From NCBI GenBank assembly GCA_947258715.1, contig CAMYJH010000031.1:1-64000 (forward strand): a stretch of 64,000 nt of DNA, written 5' to 3'. This document shows positions 63,901-64,000 of the stretch, piece after piece. Every line of letters starts with the position of its first letter. Within the stretch, counting starts at the first letter, position 1. Source of the DNA: an uncultured Gammaproteobacteria bacterium. Lineage in GTDB: Bacteria; Pseudomonadota; Gammaproteobacteria; HK1. A program made the position numbers and the translations under genes. The notes below the pieces were generated by a model that worked only from the letters and a program-made list of their open reading frames with translations, had not been told where the DNA came from and ran no database searches.

Positions 63901-64000
63901 AATCTTCTGTTCTTCCCCGTTCTCGACATAGGCGACAATGGAGTTCTTGGTTCGCTGATTGTTAAGAATTAGGCTGAGCTGCTTCGGATCACCGATCGCA
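60901..64000 (-). CDS. very long helical protein with C-terminal FGE/SUMF1-like domain (N-terminus outside window)
   Basis: At least 1032 residues are visible and the frame is still open at base 64000. The first roughly 800 residues are charged helices with TPR-like patterns (for example AAASALISELDRLYPDSAEVLERRALL and FVDRGRAYHPELRNFEDFERAIL). The last 230 hold a formylglycine-generating-enzyme-like (C-type-lectin) domain: AISKYEISGSDFNDYC, NEAEEYARWLSEEA, YRLPTEEEWEHATSA, NAQEWV and GITGFRLV. Of the two cysteines used by true FGE (C-x4-C), only the first seems present (SRCDVSISRS), so it may not be an active sulfatase-maturing enzyme. Similar domains occur in signalling and secretion-associated proteins. 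Upstream context is not visible. Confidence 0.8.
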   Translation of the reverse strand, partial: AIGDPKQLSLILNNQRTKNSIVAYVENGEEQKISEMLSLIAPYDLDWQRELKEVERVKSAIMTVFDKKIREAFNVDGNRYDFAAASALISELDRLYPDSAEVLERRALLNQEKALKLAELNDDYTRYLEDGRLLAEKNGRDIGDIIDLVRQIDPQHPLLTDQRLRFRYGELAEAAIDRKAYGRADALLRAGLTYAAGDSKLRDLRFRLQSEFQRIASQRRVAEIEQRVGPRLASLNTLPDFLEIQDDLILLEALSPKSKLLAEMQEKLRGLFHDQLRTSTAQRNWAESERVLMQYSNLFDIPYLMKQRQLLSRIEEQAGHSLQLTPERQAAVSQRVQTISGLLATPEFSSDWEIKLKAPYKDLIALLPEGDPGLEQVRNQTARLFLQNAKSAFESERFIEALAFVDRGRAYHPELRNFEDFERAILIAQEKWRKQREQEQRLARIDALKNGFTAAAERDDIQDANAKLAGIRAEGVPEDDPFLARDAPIKLAHAYIRLARSRIDQGRPDFEQALTLATRGLELAPGFEELSLAVASFQSEVKKRQLEISLHRLFDGSGEIDVVATKSKLRQLEADFPERYPELLEEYAEIRGNRIRELAKSKDLRITSLHQRMDEFRALFPDEAQALHESLASIVGKRIRAARILNARDLEILGGPLAEFRAFSPSGYASLSKDLSSQLAGHIRSLGKTDKLAAASLLEASIRHFGESSFKGIEVELPTNEILDGMKLIASGRLNAARSSLEAARNKNPTPSDLPAFERILKSSMKKANDEYQRYAEAARRSRSTEDQAKFDNIYHSIQQLWSDNPKFRRIQIAPLRRGECKKDLAGYGRRRGGECWDLIGRAKGPRMVVVPAGDAIRAPFAISKYEISGSDFNDYCKSTGRCRSLSSIKATLPLTSISANEAEEYARWLSEEASKTAGHKIVYRLPTEEEWEHATSAAGGPPAKKYNCRVTAAGSVISGYALVDAASGEENGWGLANYVGNAQEWVSTAAGLKARGGTYQDPLSRCDVSISRSHSGRPDGITGFRLVREMG

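Overview
The window is a high-GC chromosomal segment, densely packed with housekeeping genes, from what looks like a free-living, aerobic gammaproteobacterium. The evidence is E. coli/Pseudomonas-type gene content and order: mfd-csiV-methylthioinosine phosphorylase, clpS-clpA, yciB-yciI, and yciO-M50 protease-trpS-scpA-scpB-rluB. REP sequences of the GTAGGAGC...GCTCGCGAA type also fit. I cannot name a genus. I see no rRNA, tRNA, CRISPR array, prophage or intact insertion sequence.

Layout. At 1-6 kb: the 3' end of a phosphonate aminotransferase (phnW), facing a class III PLP enzyme, a gamma-carbonic anhydrase, a small protein, a TPR protein and a phosphate permease with its PhoU-like partner. 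At 6-14 kb: an amidase, an MmgE/PrpD protein, a fused HyuA-HyuB (5-oxoprolinase type) enzyme and a quinone oxidoreductase, plausibly catabolic. At 14-16 kb: an NADP isocitrate dehydrogenase fused to a CBS-domain pair. At 16-31 kb: a hopanoid island (squalene synthase, squalene-hopene cyclase, hpnG, hpnN, hpnA, hpnL, dxs, hpnH, hpnB, hpnM, mlaA) running from isoprenoid supply through cyclisation and side-chain addition to outer-membrane delivery. At 31-34 kb: an IS91-type transposase remnant, a DUF3300 protein and a gene-poor stretch ending in a strong terminator. At 34-43 kb: ettA, a DUF815 ATPase, a hypoxanthine-type phosphoribosyltransferase, methylthioinosine phosphorylase, csiV and mfd. 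At 43-51 kb: a phosphopantetheinyl transferase, an orphan MlaC-like protein, clpA/clpS, and a LysR regulator divergent from isocitrate lyase (aceA). At 51-59 kb: dapE, yciI/yciB, a YciO-type protein, a site-2 protease, trpS, scpA, scpB, rluB and an endonuclease III-like glycosylase. At 59-64 kb: a membrane-anchored protein with two SPOR-like repeats and a very long helical protein ending in a formylglycine-generating-enzyme-like domain, cut by the window edge.

The most notable points are the isocitrate dehydrogenase-CBS fusion, with isocitrate lyase and a divergent regulator elsewhere in the window; the hopanoid synthesis and Mla-like trafficking island; and a family of 7-bp-periodic palindromic arrays that sit mostly between convergent genes and in two cases supply the stop codon of the adjoining gene.
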